Assembly: GCF_000525855.1 (NCBI RefSeq)
Contig: NZ_AODE01000037.1
Span: forward strand, 1-36,599
DNA length: 36,599 nucleotides
Direction: 5' to 3'
From: Listeria cornellensis FSL F6-0969
GTDB taxonomy: Bacteria; Bacillota; Bacilli; Lactobacillales; Listeriaceae
The position numbers and the translations under genes were made by a program. Under the pieces are notes generated by a model. The model did not search any database. It saw nothing but the letters and a program-made list of their open reading frames with translations, and was not told the origin of the DNA. Positions 8,430 to 16,055 of the stretch are shown piece by piece; within the stretch, counting starts at the first letter, position 1, and each line of letters begins with the position of its first letter.

Positions 8430-8474
8430 TTAACTTTTACAAAGGATCAGACTTTTGCAAAAGTTAATTTTTTT
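8430..8474 (+). promoter_or_regulatory. Terminator-like hairpin in the RNR operon leader
   Basis: TTAACTTTT (8430-8438) pairs with AAAAGTTAA (8459-8467), directly followed by T7. The right arm also belongs to a 14-bp palindrome ACTTTTGCAAAAGT (8451-8464), so two pairings compete. It lies about 35 nt downstream of the predicted transcription start and 78 nt before the nrdA start, where an attenuator would sit. Function is inferred. The rest of the 435-nt gap shows no credible gene. Confidence 0.45.
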
Positions 8475-8551
8475 GTTCGGATGAGGCTCGTTTCGATAGG
8501 TGAATGAGACCAGGTTTAACTTGAAATATTGGGAAGAAATGGGGACTACAA

Positions 8552-10828
8552 ATGACGACTTACATAGTGAAAGACGGAGGGAATCGCAAACTACCTTTCG
8601 ACAAGGAACGACTAAACAGATATCTGGACACGATTCATGCAGAATTTCCAGCCTTAGAGATGGAAGATTACAAGCGTAAAGTGTTTACGTTTATTGAGAA
8701 GAAAGAGGACTACGCGGCGGACGAGCTTGTGGATTACTTGATTCGTGAAGCAGAGGCGCGTACGGATATTCATCTTCCAGCATGGGAATTATTCGCAGCA
8801 CGACTTTATTTGAACAAGTTATATAAGAAAGCGAGCAAAAGCCGTTTTTACAATGACGATGATAAATATGGTTCGTATGTTGGTTTACAAGAAAGCCTTG
8901 GCGAACGTGGTATTTATTCTGGTAGCATTTTGAAAAACTATTCGAAAGATGAGTTAATCGAAGCTGGTGACATGATTGATCCAGAGAAAGATAAACTTTT
9001 CACATATAATGGTTTGTATTTATTGGCAACGCGTTACCTGGCAACGGATCAAGCGCGTAATGTGTATGAGTTGCCACAAGAACGTTGGCTTACAATTGCG
9101 CTTTATTTGATGCAAGATGAGCCGAAAGACAAGCGGATGGATTTAGTTCGCGAAGCTTATTGGGCGCTTAGCAATTTGTACATGACAGTAGCGACACCAA
9201 CACTTGCCAATGCTGGTAAAGTCGGTGGACAATTATCGAGTTGCTTCATTGATACAGTGGACGATAGTTTGCAAGGGATTTACGATAGCAATACCGATGT
9301 GGCGCGCGTAAGTAAACATGGCGGTGGTGTTGGTGCTTATCTTGGTTATGTGCGTTCTTCGGGTTCTGCGATTCGTGGCGTGCGCGGTGCTAGTGGTGGC
9401 GTTGTTCCGTGGATTAAACAACTGAACAATACGGCGGTTAGTGTCGATCAATTAGGCCAACGTAAAGGCGCGATTGCGGTTTACTTGGACGTTTTCCATA
9501 AAGATATCGAAGCGTTCCTAGACCTTCGCCTAAACAACGGAGACCAACGTTTACGGGCACATGACGTATTTACAGCTGTTTGTATGCCAGACTTATTTAT
9601 GGAAGCTGTCGAGCGTCGTGGTGACTGGTACCTATTCGATCCACATGAAGTCAAAGAGAAAAAAGGCTGGTACCTACAAGATTTCTACGATGAGCAAAAA
9701 GGTGACGGCTCGTTCCGCGAGAAATATGAAGAGTTAGTGATGGATGAAACGGTGAGCAGAAAAATCGTGAAGGCGATTGATATTATGAAACGCATTATGG
9801 TGAGCCAACTGGAAACGGGTAATCCGTTCATGTTCTATCGTGATGAAGTCAACCGGATGAATCCTAACAAACATGCGGGAATGGTTTACTCTAGTAATCT
9901 GTGTACTGAAATTATGCAAAATATGAGTCCGACGAGGATGATTCAAGAAATCATTAGTGGGGACCAAATCGTGATTACAAAACAAGCCGGCGATTTCGTT
10001 GTTTGCAACTTGTCTTCTGTGAACTTAGGTCGCGCTGTTACGGCGGAAGATCCAAATACGTTGGAACGTTTGATTGCGATTGAAGTCAGGATGCTGGATA
10101 ATGTGATCGATTTGAACGAGCTTCCAGTACCGCAAGCAACGATTACGAACAAAAAATATCGCTCGATTGGCCTTGGAACGTTTGGTTGGCATCACTTGCT
10201 TGCCCTTAAAAATATCGCTTGGGATAGCGCAGAAGCTGAAACTTTTGCCGATGAGCTATACGAGCAAATCAATTTCCTAACCATCAAAGCGAGCGCGGCT
10301 TTAGGTAAAGAAAAAGGCACGTACTCCGTCTTTAAAGGTAGTGATTGGAATACTGGCGAATATTTCGAACGTCGCGGTTATACATCGGATGCATGGCAAG
10401 AACTTGCAGCAGATGTTGCTAAAAATGGTATCCGGAATGCGTACCTGCTAGCTGTTGCTCCGAACATGAGTACAGCGCAAATCGCAGGCTCAACGGCATC
10501 CATCGATCCAATTTTCAGTCCGTTTTATTATGAAGAGAAGAAAGATTATCGTCGCCCAGTCATTGCGCCAGATCTTTCGCTTAAAACATACCCATACTAT
10601 GGCAAAGGCGCGTACCAGGTGGATCAATTCGCAAGTGTCCGCCAAAACGGTCGCCGTCAACGCCATGTCGATCAATCACAAAGCTTCAACTTCTATGTAC
10701 CAAGTGGAATTAAAGCAAGTAAATTGTTAGAACTTCACATGTTGGCTTGGAGTGAAGGTTTGAAAACGACGTATTATGTCCGTTCGAATGATATCGATGT
10801 AGAAGAGTGCGAATGGTGCTCAAGCTGA
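8552..10828 (+). CDS. nrdA: Class I ribonucleoside-diphosphate reductase, alpha (large) subunit
   Basis: A 758-residue enzyme subunit that reduces ribonucleotides to deoxyribonucleotides with the beta subunit encoded downstream. Residues 1-95 form an N-terminal ATP-cone (IVKDGGNRKLPFDKERLNRY), the dATP activity-control site; this favours class Ia NrdA naming over NrdE, which usually lacks it, though Listeria annotations use both. Core motifs: GGQLSSCFIDTVDDSLQGI (first redox cysteine), HGGGVGAYLG, SSNLCTEI (thiyl-radical cysteine), CNLSSVNLG, and GSTASIDPIF near the substrate site. The C-terminus ends EECEWCSS, the mobile CxxC pair that accepts electrons from thioredoxin-like proteins. First gene of the operon; regulated by the NrdR boxes upstream. 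The 352-nt gap to the beta gene is filled by repeat copy 2. Confidence 0.96.
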   Translation: MTTYIVKDGGNRKLPFDKERLNRYLDTIHAEFPALEMEDYKRKVFTFIEKKEDYAADELVDYLIREAEARTDIHLPAWELFAARLYLNKLYKKASKSRFYNDDDKYGSYVGLQESLGERGIYSGSILKNYSKDELIEAGDMIDPEKDKLFTYNGLYLLATRYLATDQARNVYELPQERWLTIALYLMQDEPKDKRMDLVREAYWALSNLYMTVATPTLANAGKVGGQLSSCFIDTVDDSLQGIYDSNTDVARVSKHGGGVGAYLGYVRSSGSAIRGVRGASGGVVPWIKQLNNTAVSVDQLGQRKGAIAVYLDVFHKDIEAFLDLRLNNGDQRLRAHDVFTAVCMPDLFMEAVERRGDWYLFDPHEVKEKKGWYLQDFYDEQKGDGSFREKYEELVMDETVSRKIVKAIDIMKRIMVSQLETGNPFMFYRDEVNRMNPNKHAGMVYSSNLCTEIMQNMSPTRMIQEIISGDQIVITKQAGDFVVCNLSSVNLGRAVTAEDPNTLERLIAIEVRMLDNVIDLNELPVPQATITNKKYRSIGLGTFGWHHLLALKNIAWDSAEAETFADELYEQINFLTIKASAALGKEKGTYSVFKGSDWNTGEYFERRGYTSDAWQELAADVAKNGIRNAYLLAVAPNMSTAQIAGSTASIDPIFSPFYYEEKKDYRRPVIAPDLSLKTYPYYGKGAYQVDQFASVRQNGRRQRHVDQSQSFNFYVPSGIKASKLLELHMLAWSEGLKTTYYVRSNDIDVEECEWCSS

Positions 10829-10854
10829 TAACTTAAAATAGTTCATATACGATG

Positions 10855-11112
10855 TAAATCGGCGGCAAGCGCTCGCCTCGCCTCAATTTGATGGACTTCC
10901 GGTTCTGCTACACAAGAGTAGTTACGCTTAACTTCTCGCATGGTCGGGGATACGACTCCCTCCCTGCTTTCAGTCATCACATACACTAGTATGCTCCGCT
11001 TTGTTGGGACTGTTCGATATGTAATGAGTTACAGTCCCAATATAAGCGTGAATACATGAACGGTTAATCCGATCAAATTGAGGCGAGGCAAACGCTTTCG
11101 CTCGATTTGTTT
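10855..11112 (+). repeat. Dispersed palindromic element, copy 2 (long form, inside nrd operon)
   Basis: Begins 27 nt after the nrdA stop. Conserved left end GTAAATCGGCGGCAAGCGCT and right end CAAACGCTTTCGCTCGATTT, as in the other copies, but the stem itself is different: GCCTCGCCTCAATTTGAT (10875-10892) pairs perfectly over 18 bp with 11072-11089. The 179-nt loop holds the long-form core shared with copy 4 (CTTAACTTCTCGCATGGTCG, TTTCAGTCATCACATACA) plus an extra hairpin unique to this copy, TTGGGACTGT (11004-11013) with ACAGTCCCAA (11031-11040). It sits between the alpha and beta genes of one operon. Confidence 0.88.
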
Positions 11113-11180
11113 TATGCAGAATGTAGATGTTACACAAACATCAAGAAAAAAGTACATAAAGATTAAGAGGAGGTTATTAT

Positions 11181-12231
11181 ATGACGGATCAAAAAGAAGA
11201 ATTGCACCGTATTAAAATTTTAGAACCGCTGAGCCCGAATCGCTCAACTGCAATTATAAATGGTGACACGAGTGGTATTTTGAATTGGAATGATATTCCG
11301 TATCCATCGTTTTATCGTGCGTATAAAGAGTTATCGACGAACTATTGGATTCCTGATGAGGTCGATATGAAGAGTGATGCTAAGCAATATCCGCTACTTT
11401 CAGAAGAAGAGAAGTATGCTTTTGATGCGATTATTGGTTTGCTGGCGACGCTTGATTCTCCGCAGACAAGGTTTATTTATAATGTCGCAGAATATATTAC
11501 AGATCCAGCGGTGCATGCGAATACCGCGATTATCGGACAACAAGAAGTAATTCATAATGAGAGTTATTCTTACGTGCTTGCTTCGATTACGAATTTGCAA
11601 GAGCAGAAGCGTATTTTTGAATTGGCGCGGACGCATCCGACGATTATTAAGCGGAATGAGCCGATCATGGAATCGTATGATGATTTTATGAATAACAAAA
11701 CAGGTGAGAATTTAGTCAAAGCGTTGATTCAATCTTCTATTTTGGAAGGTATTAATTTTTATAGTGGTTTTGCTTATTTTTATAACTTGGTTCGTCAAAA
11801 TAAAATGACGGGAACTGGGAAAATTATTAGTTTTATTAATCGTGATGAATTGGCACACTCTAAGTTTATCTCAGAAGTTATTCGCGCGATTCTTGGTGAA
11901 AATCCGGAATTGCAGACAGATGAACTTGTGGAATATACGCATGAGGCTTTCCGCCACGCCGTGGAATTGGAGACGATTTGGTCGGAGGAAGTATTGGATG
12001 GGATTGAAGGCATCGATGTATCGGAAATGGTGGATTACGTAAAATATCGTGCCAATAAGATGCTTGGTATGCTTGGTATTCCTGAACTTTATCCAGGTCA
12101 CAGCGAGAATAAGATGTCGTGGATTAAGGCGTATGCAGATAATTTTACCGAAACGAAAACGGACTTTTTCGAAATGCGCAATAGTAGTTACAAAAAAAAC
12201 AAATGTCGACAACGGTTTTGACGATCTATGA
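11181..12231 (+). CDS. nrdB: Class I ribonucleoside-diphosphate reductase, beta (small) subunit; 3' frameshift
   Basis: Ferritin-like di-metal subunit that generates the radical for catalysis. Ligand motifs visible: LDSPQ, GQQEVIHNESYSY (Glu and His), SSILEGINFY (Glu) and INRDELAHSKF (Glu, His). A strong ribosome site (AGAGGAGG) suggests independent translation after repeat copy 2. As given, the frame ends at 12221 with KNKCRQRF. Removing one A from A8 at 12192-12199 gives YKKTNVDNGFDDL, ending at 12231 with an ATGA overlap onto the flavodoxin gene and a 349-residue product. This tail docks on the alpha subunit, so a true shift would be damaging; I treat it as a probable sequencing indel. Also called nrdF in Listeria. 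Confidence 0.92.
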
Positions 12232-12668
12232 AAATCCTCTTGGCGTATGATTCTTTGAGTGGGAATACGAAGATGGTTGCGGAGGAAGTCGAGGCGGAAC
12301 TTGTACGAGCACAGCATGATGTGACAAGTTTCCGCGTTCATCCCGGTGCCCAGTATCCACTCGAGACGGACTACGATTTGTTCATTTTAGGGGCATGGAC
12401 AGCTGATTTAGGTAGGACACCGCCAGACATGAAGGATTTCATTGCAGAATTAGGAACGAAACCACCGCACGTCGCGATTTTTGGGACAGGCGAAACGCAA
12501 TGGAGCATGGCTTATTATTGCGGGGCAGTCGATCGGATAGCGACGTATTTTGCATCGGATTATCCGAGGTTGAAGATTGAGCAGATGCCGAATAATGAAA
12601 GGGACCATGTGGCGATTCAGGAATGGGTCGCGGAAGTATTGTCCATGAGAGAAGGGGTAGTAAAATGA
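12228..12668 (+). CDS. Flavodoxin in the ribonucleotide reductase operon
   Basis: 146 residues. FMN phosphate-binding loop SLSGNTK at 9-15, then the isoalloxazine-contacting loops GAWTADLGRTPP (55-66) and FGTGETQWSMAYYCGA (85-100): a short-chain flavodoxin. It transfers single electrons; next to an RNR beta gene it may reduce or activate the metal cofactor as NrdI does, but the sequence is ordinary flavodoxin rather than canonical NrdI, so that role is inferred. Its ATG overlaps the repaired beta-subunit stop (ATGA) and its own stop overlaps the thioredoxin start, so the last three genes are translationally coupled. Confidence 0.88.
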   Translation: MKILLAYDSLSGNTKMVAEEVEAELVRAQHDVTSFRVHPGAQYPLETDYDLFILGAWTADLGRTPPDMKDFIAELGTKPPHVAIFGTGETQWSMAYYCGAVDRIATYFASDYPRLKIEQMPNNERDHVAIQEWVAEVLSMREGVVK

Positions 12669-12994
12669 CAAGTATCGAAATTAAATCAATGGAAGAATTC
12701 GAACAACATATAGCAGCTGGAGAACTAGTATACGTGGATTACTGGAAAGACAACTGCCCAAATTGCAAGATGTTAGATCTCTCATTCCAAGAGTTCAAAA
12801 ATTCATCGATGGCAGATAAGGTGAAGGTATTGAAAGTGAAATTAGAAGAAGTAGGGGAAAATTTCTTTTTCGATCGCAATATCCGCCAAACACCGACATT
12901 GGTGCTTTATAAAGGTGGGGAAGAAGTTTCGCGGTTGAATGGTTTTATTCCGCCAGAGCATATTGAGGAAGCGGTAGTGGCGCAGGAAGCATAA
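12665..12994 (+). CDS. Thioredoxin-like protein of the RNR operon
   Basis: 109 residues, complete thioredoxin fold. Active site Cys31-Pro-Asn-Cys34 in WKDNCPNCKM, unusual beside the WCGPC of housekeeping thioredoxin, and the cis-proline in IRQTPTLVLYKGG. It probably reduces the C-terminal CxxC of the alpha subunit. I start at 12665, overlapping the flavodoxin stop (ATGA), with AGAAGGGG about 8 nt upstream; the in-frame upstream ATG at 12623 lies well inside the flavodoxin gene and is not supported. Last gene of the operon, followed by repeat copy 3. Confidence 0.9.
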   Translation: MTSIEIKSMEEFEQHIAAGELVYVDYWKDNCPNCKMLDLSFQEFKNSSMADKVKVLKVKLEEVGENFFFDRNIRQTPTLVLYKGGEEVSRLNGFIPPEHIEEAVVAQEA

Positions 12995-13014
12995 TGGGAT
13001 AGATGCATATTTCA

Positions 13015-13160
13015 AGTAAATTGGCGACAAGCGCTCGCATTCAGCGAATTTGGCAGACTTCCGGTTCTCACATACACAAGTATGCTCCGCTTCCGGCTTC
13101 TACCAAATTCGCTGAATACAAACGCTTTCGCTCAATTTGTGTGAAGCAGGATTTTACATC
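13015..13160 (+). repeat. Dispersed palindromic element, copy 3 (short form)
   Basis: About 20 nt after the thioredoxin stop. Arm ATTCAGCGAATTTGGCAGA (13039-13057) pairs with 13099-13117 at 18 of 19 positions; the loop is 41 nt as in copy 1 and contains CATACACAAGTATG. Compared with copy 1 the left arm has three changes (G to C, G to A, G to A), and the right arm carries the matching changes. Right end ACAAACGCTTTCGCTCAATT. No clear terminator follows, unlike copy 1, only an A-rich stretch. Confidence 0.9.
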
Positions 13161-13186
13161 TTATTCAAAAAAATAAAAAAAGTATA

Positions 13187-13214
13187 TTGTATTGTGGTGC
13201 TGCAAAACTATACA
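13187..13214 (+). promoter_or_regulatory. Candidate promoter of the AbiH-family gene
   Basis: TTGTAT (13187-13192), 16-bp spacer, TATACA (13209-13214), just before AAGGGGA and the ATG at 13228, leaving a very short leader. It gives the defence-like gene its own promoter. Confidence 0.45.
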
Positions 13215-13227
13215 AGGGGATTAGAGA

Positions 13228-14256
13228 ATGGAAATAACGTTTTTAGTAGGTAACGGCTTTGATAAAATGCATGGTTTAAATACATCATATTCTCAATTTT
13301 ATAGTTGGATAAATAATAGTGGACTTGGCAAAAGCAATTTTTTATACAACCAAATAAAAACGGATACGGAGAAATGGTCCGATTTCGAACTTCAGATGGG
13401 ACAAGCAACGTATGAAATAGTAGAGGGATCGCTAACCAGTGAAGAATTTTTATTATGTCTAGAAGAATTTAGTGGAGATTTTAAGGGATACATAGAAAAA
13501 GAAATCGGTAAATTCGAAATTCCTTCAATTGAAAGAACACTTAGTGATTTTCATTCTGAGTTAGATGAAAAGGCACAAAATAAAATAAAGCAAATCTTGC
13601 AACCAAAAGGTTATAGTATGGGACACGGTGGGGGTAAGATTGCTACGACGCCAATTACTTATAATTTTATAAACTTTAACTATACGGATACATTAGCAAA
13701 AAGTCTAGAGAAAATTGATTGGGATTGTGTGGGGAAAGATATATCCAATGCCGTCACAGGGAATCAAGGAATTAAGATCAATGCTGAGATGGGAAAGCAT
13801 ATTCACATACATGAGACGCTTGCTGGGGGGATGTTTCTGGGAGTTAATGATGTGAGTCAATTAGATGAAACAAAGTTTAATGAAGTACAATTAGATATTT
13901 TGATAAAGCCTAGGAGCATAGAAGAATACGACGATGAACGAATTACTGAAATTGAAAAAATAATTATGGATAGCTCTATAATTATTGTGTTTGGAATGTC
14001 TTTTGGAGCGACTGATAAGAAGTGGTGGGAAAGCATTATTAGAAAAGCAGAAGAGACAACAACATATGTAATCTTGCATTACTATGATGCAGAAGGTAAA
14101 TTTGAATTAAATAGAGGAAACCATAATAGGTACCTTCAAAATAAACGAGTGGTGCAGGATGAATTACTTTGTCATAAAAGTGATATTAGCAAAGAAAATA
14201 GAAGGAAATTCTCCCCTATCGTGAATAGCAAGATTTTGTTTACAAATAGTAAATAA
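13228..14256 (+). CDS. AbiH-family phage abortive-infection protein
   Basis: 342 residues. N-terminal FLVGNGFDKMHGLNTSYSQF (residues 5-24) is the AbiH signature: a beta strand and an NGFD loop, then a HGL(P/N)T-S/R-Y segment. Further family blocks are NFNYTDTL (149-156), HIHIHE (191-196) and FGMSFGATDKKWW near 265-277. AbiH proteins, first described in Lactococcus, abort phage infection; the mechanism is not settled and no toxin partner is obvious here. The gene is alone, has its own promoter and terminator, is visibly more AT-rich than its neighbours, and sits between the RNR operon plus repeat copy 3 and the mannitol operon, all consistent with horizontal gain. Phage-defence activity in this organism is inferred from the family. 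Confidence 0.8.
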   Translation: MEITFLVGNGFDKMHGLNTSYSQFYSWINNSGLGKSNFLYNQIKTDTEKWSDFELQMGQATYEIVEGSLTSEEFLLCLEEFSGDFKGYIEKEIGKFEIPSIERTLSDFHSELDEKAQNKIKQILQPKGYSMGHGGGKIATTPITYNFINFNYTDTLAKSLEKIDWDCVGKDISNAVTGNQGIKINAEMGKHIHIHETLAGGMFLGVNDVSQLDETKFNEVQLDILIKPRSIEEYDDERITEIEKIIMDSSIIIVFGMSFGATDKKWWESIIRKAEETTTYVILHYYDAEGKFELNRGNHNRYLQNKRVVQDELLCHKSDISKENRRKFSPIVNSKILFTNSK

Positions 14257-14301
14257 ATCATTTGAGATAATCCATATTAAAGGGTGTCTTAGATTGCATA
14301 C

Positions 14302-14345
14302 AAGCCATTTCAGCTGAGCTTTACTTGCTGGAATGGTTTTTAAGT
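14302..14345 (+). terminator. Terminator after the AbiH-family gene
   Basis: AAGCCATTTCAGC (14302-14314) pairs with GCTGGAATGGTT (14327-14338, two G-U pairs), then a T-rich tail TTTTTAAG. Confidence 0.7.
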
Positions 14346-14378
14346 TTTATTGTGCCATTATTTTTATCTTCTCCAATC

Positions 14379-14399
14379 TTGTCCATGCCTAAAGGACAA
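14379..14399 (+). promoter_or_regulatory. Candidate MtlR operator
   Basis: Inverted repeat TTGTCC (14379-14384) ... GGACAA (14394-14399), 18 bp before the -35 box of the mtl promoter. The half-sites and total length resemble the Bacillus MtlR site (TTG-N-CACA ... TGTG-N-CAA) and the position suits an activator. Inference. Confidence 0.45.
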
Positions 14400-14417
14400 A
14401 TTCCAATTTTGATTGTA

Positions 14418-14446
14418 TTGCTAACTTGGTACCGCTGTCATACAAT
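14418..14446 (+). promoter_or_regulatory. Promoter of the mannitol operon
   Basis: TTGCTA (14418-14423), 17-bp spacer, TACAAT (14441-14446). A leader of about 150 nt follows, with palindromes AATTGCGCAATT (14487-14498) and TTACTTCGAAGTAA (14524-14537) of unknown role. Confidence 0.55.
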
Positions 14447-14601
14447 ATAAATAAGAGCTAGGCCAACAAGTGAGGCTAAGGTGTGGAATTGCGCAATTTC
14501 ATTAGTGGATCTGGCAATAGCTTTTACTTCGAAGTAACAGAAATACAATTGACAAAAGGGCATTCTTTTCGAGTTTGGAGAGAATGAAGGAGGACATAAA
14601 A

Positions 14602-16041
14602 ATGGAGCAACAACAAGAAAAGTCTGGCTTCCGTGTGAAGATTCAGCATTTTGGTAGTTTTTTAAGTGGTATGATTATGCCTAATATTGGGGCGTTTATT
14701 GCATGGGGACTTATTACGGCGTTATTTATTCCGACTGGCTGGTGGCCAAATGAAGAGATCGCGCAACTTGTCGATCCGATGATTAAATATTTATTGCCGC
14801 TTTTGATTGGTTATACGGGTGGTAAACTAGTTTATGATACGCGTGGTGGTGTCGTTGGTGCAGCCGTTACGATGGGTGCGGTTGTTGGGACGTCGATGCC
14901 GATGTTCTTGGGTGCGATGATTTTAGGACCACTTGCTGCTTGGTTAATTAAGAAATTCGATAAGATGATTGAAGGGAAAATTCGCGCTGGCTTTGAAATG
15001 CTAGTGAACAACTTCTCGGCTGGTATTTTAGCAGGGATTTTGGCGATTGTGTCTTTGAAAACGATTGGACCGGCGCTTCAGGCGGTAAATACAGGAATGG
15101 CCTCGGGTGTGCAATTTTTAATTGATAATCATTTGTTGCCGCTAGTTAGTTTGCTAGTTGAGCCAGGTAAAGTATTGTTCTTGAATAACGCGATTAATCA
15201 GGGAGTTCTGGCGCCGCTAGGTATTGATCAGGCAGTAAGTACTGGGAAATCGATTCTGTTCTTAGTAGAGACGAATCCTGGACCTGGTCTTGGAATATTG
15301 CTTGCGTATACAATATTTGGAAGTGGTACGGCGAAACAAACGGCTCCTGGTGCGATTATTATTCAATTCTTGGGCGGGATTCATGAGATTTATTTCCCGT
15401 ATGTGTTGATGAAACCGGCGCTGATTATCGGTGCGATTGCTGGTGGTATGACTGGTATTATCACATTTAATTTGTTCAATGTAGGGCTTGTTGCGACGGC
15501 TTCTCCGGGTAGTATTTTTGCGATATTGGCTTTGACGCCGCGTGGGGATTATCTTGGTATTATTTGTGGGGTATTATTTGCAACGATTGTTTCGTTTGTC
15601 GTATCTGCAGTGGTGCTGAAAACGTCGAAACAAACGGATGATGTGGGACTCGCGACAGCGGAACAAAAAATGGCTAGAATGAAAGGTAAGAAGGCGATGG
15701 TAGCTAGTGCGGTTGTAGGGACGACAGATGCGGAATTGGCTGCGGATGGAATTCCTGTTGGAACGAGAAAAATTATTTTTGCGTGTGATGCGGGAATGGG
15801 ATCAAGTGCGATGGGCGCGTCCGTGTTGCGGAATAAGGTGAAGAAGGCGGGACTGGATATCGAGGTTGTCAATTTTGCGATTTCGCAGTTGCCTCCGGAC
15901 GCTGATATTGTTGTGACGCATCAAGATTTGACGGCTCGTGCGACGGAAAAACTACCAAAGGCCTATCATATTTCGGTTGACAATTTCTTGAATAGCCATA
16001 AATACGATGAGCTAGTGCAGAATTTGGCTGACCAGAAATAA
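14602..16041 (+). CDS. mtlA: Mannitol-specific PTS permease, EIICB
   Basis: 479-residue integral membrane transporter that imports mannitol and phosphorylates it to mannitol 1-phosphate. The EIIC domain (about 1-345) has hydrophobic segments and the signature GGIHEIYFPYVLMKP, whose Glu contacts mannitol. A linker leads to the EIIB domain with phospho-accepting Cys395 in FACDAGMGSSAMG. There is no EIIA part; that is supplied by MtlF. I start at ATG 14602 with GAAGGAGG 8 nt upstream rather than at the in-frame start at 14575, which precedes the ribosome site. Beginning of an mtlA-mtlR-mtlF-mtlD operon, the order also found in Geobacillus stearothermophilus. Confidence 0.95.
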   Translation: MEQQQEKSGFRVKIQHFGSFLSGMIMPNIGAFIAWGLITALFIPTGWWPNEEIAQLVDPMIKYLLPLLIGYTGGKLVYDTRGGVVGAAVTMGAVVGTSMPMFLGAMILGPLAAWLIKKFDKMIEGKIRAGFEMLVNNFSAGILAGILAIVSLKTIGPALQAVNTGMASGVQFLIDNHLLPLVSLLVEPGKVLFLNNAINQGVLAPLGIDQAVSTGKSILFLVETNPGPGLGILLAYTIFGSGTAKQTAPGAIIIQFLGGIHEIYFPYVLMKPALIIGAIAGGMTGIITFNLFNVGLVATASPGSIFAILALTPRGDYLGIICGVLFATIVSFVVSAVVLKTSKQTDDVGLATAEQKMARMKGKKAMVASAVVGTTDAELAADGIPVGTRKIIFACDAGMGSSAMGASVLRNKVKKAGLDIEVVNFAISQLPPDADIVVTHQDLTARATEKLPKAYHISVDNFLNSHKYDELVQNLADQK

Positions 16042-16055
16042 CTGGGGGAATTTAG

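Noticed and set aside
8116-8551. Cobalamin or other riboswitch upstream of nrdA
   Set aside because: I could not find the conserved B12-box or other aptamer cores; only NrdR boxes and a simple hairpin are visible.
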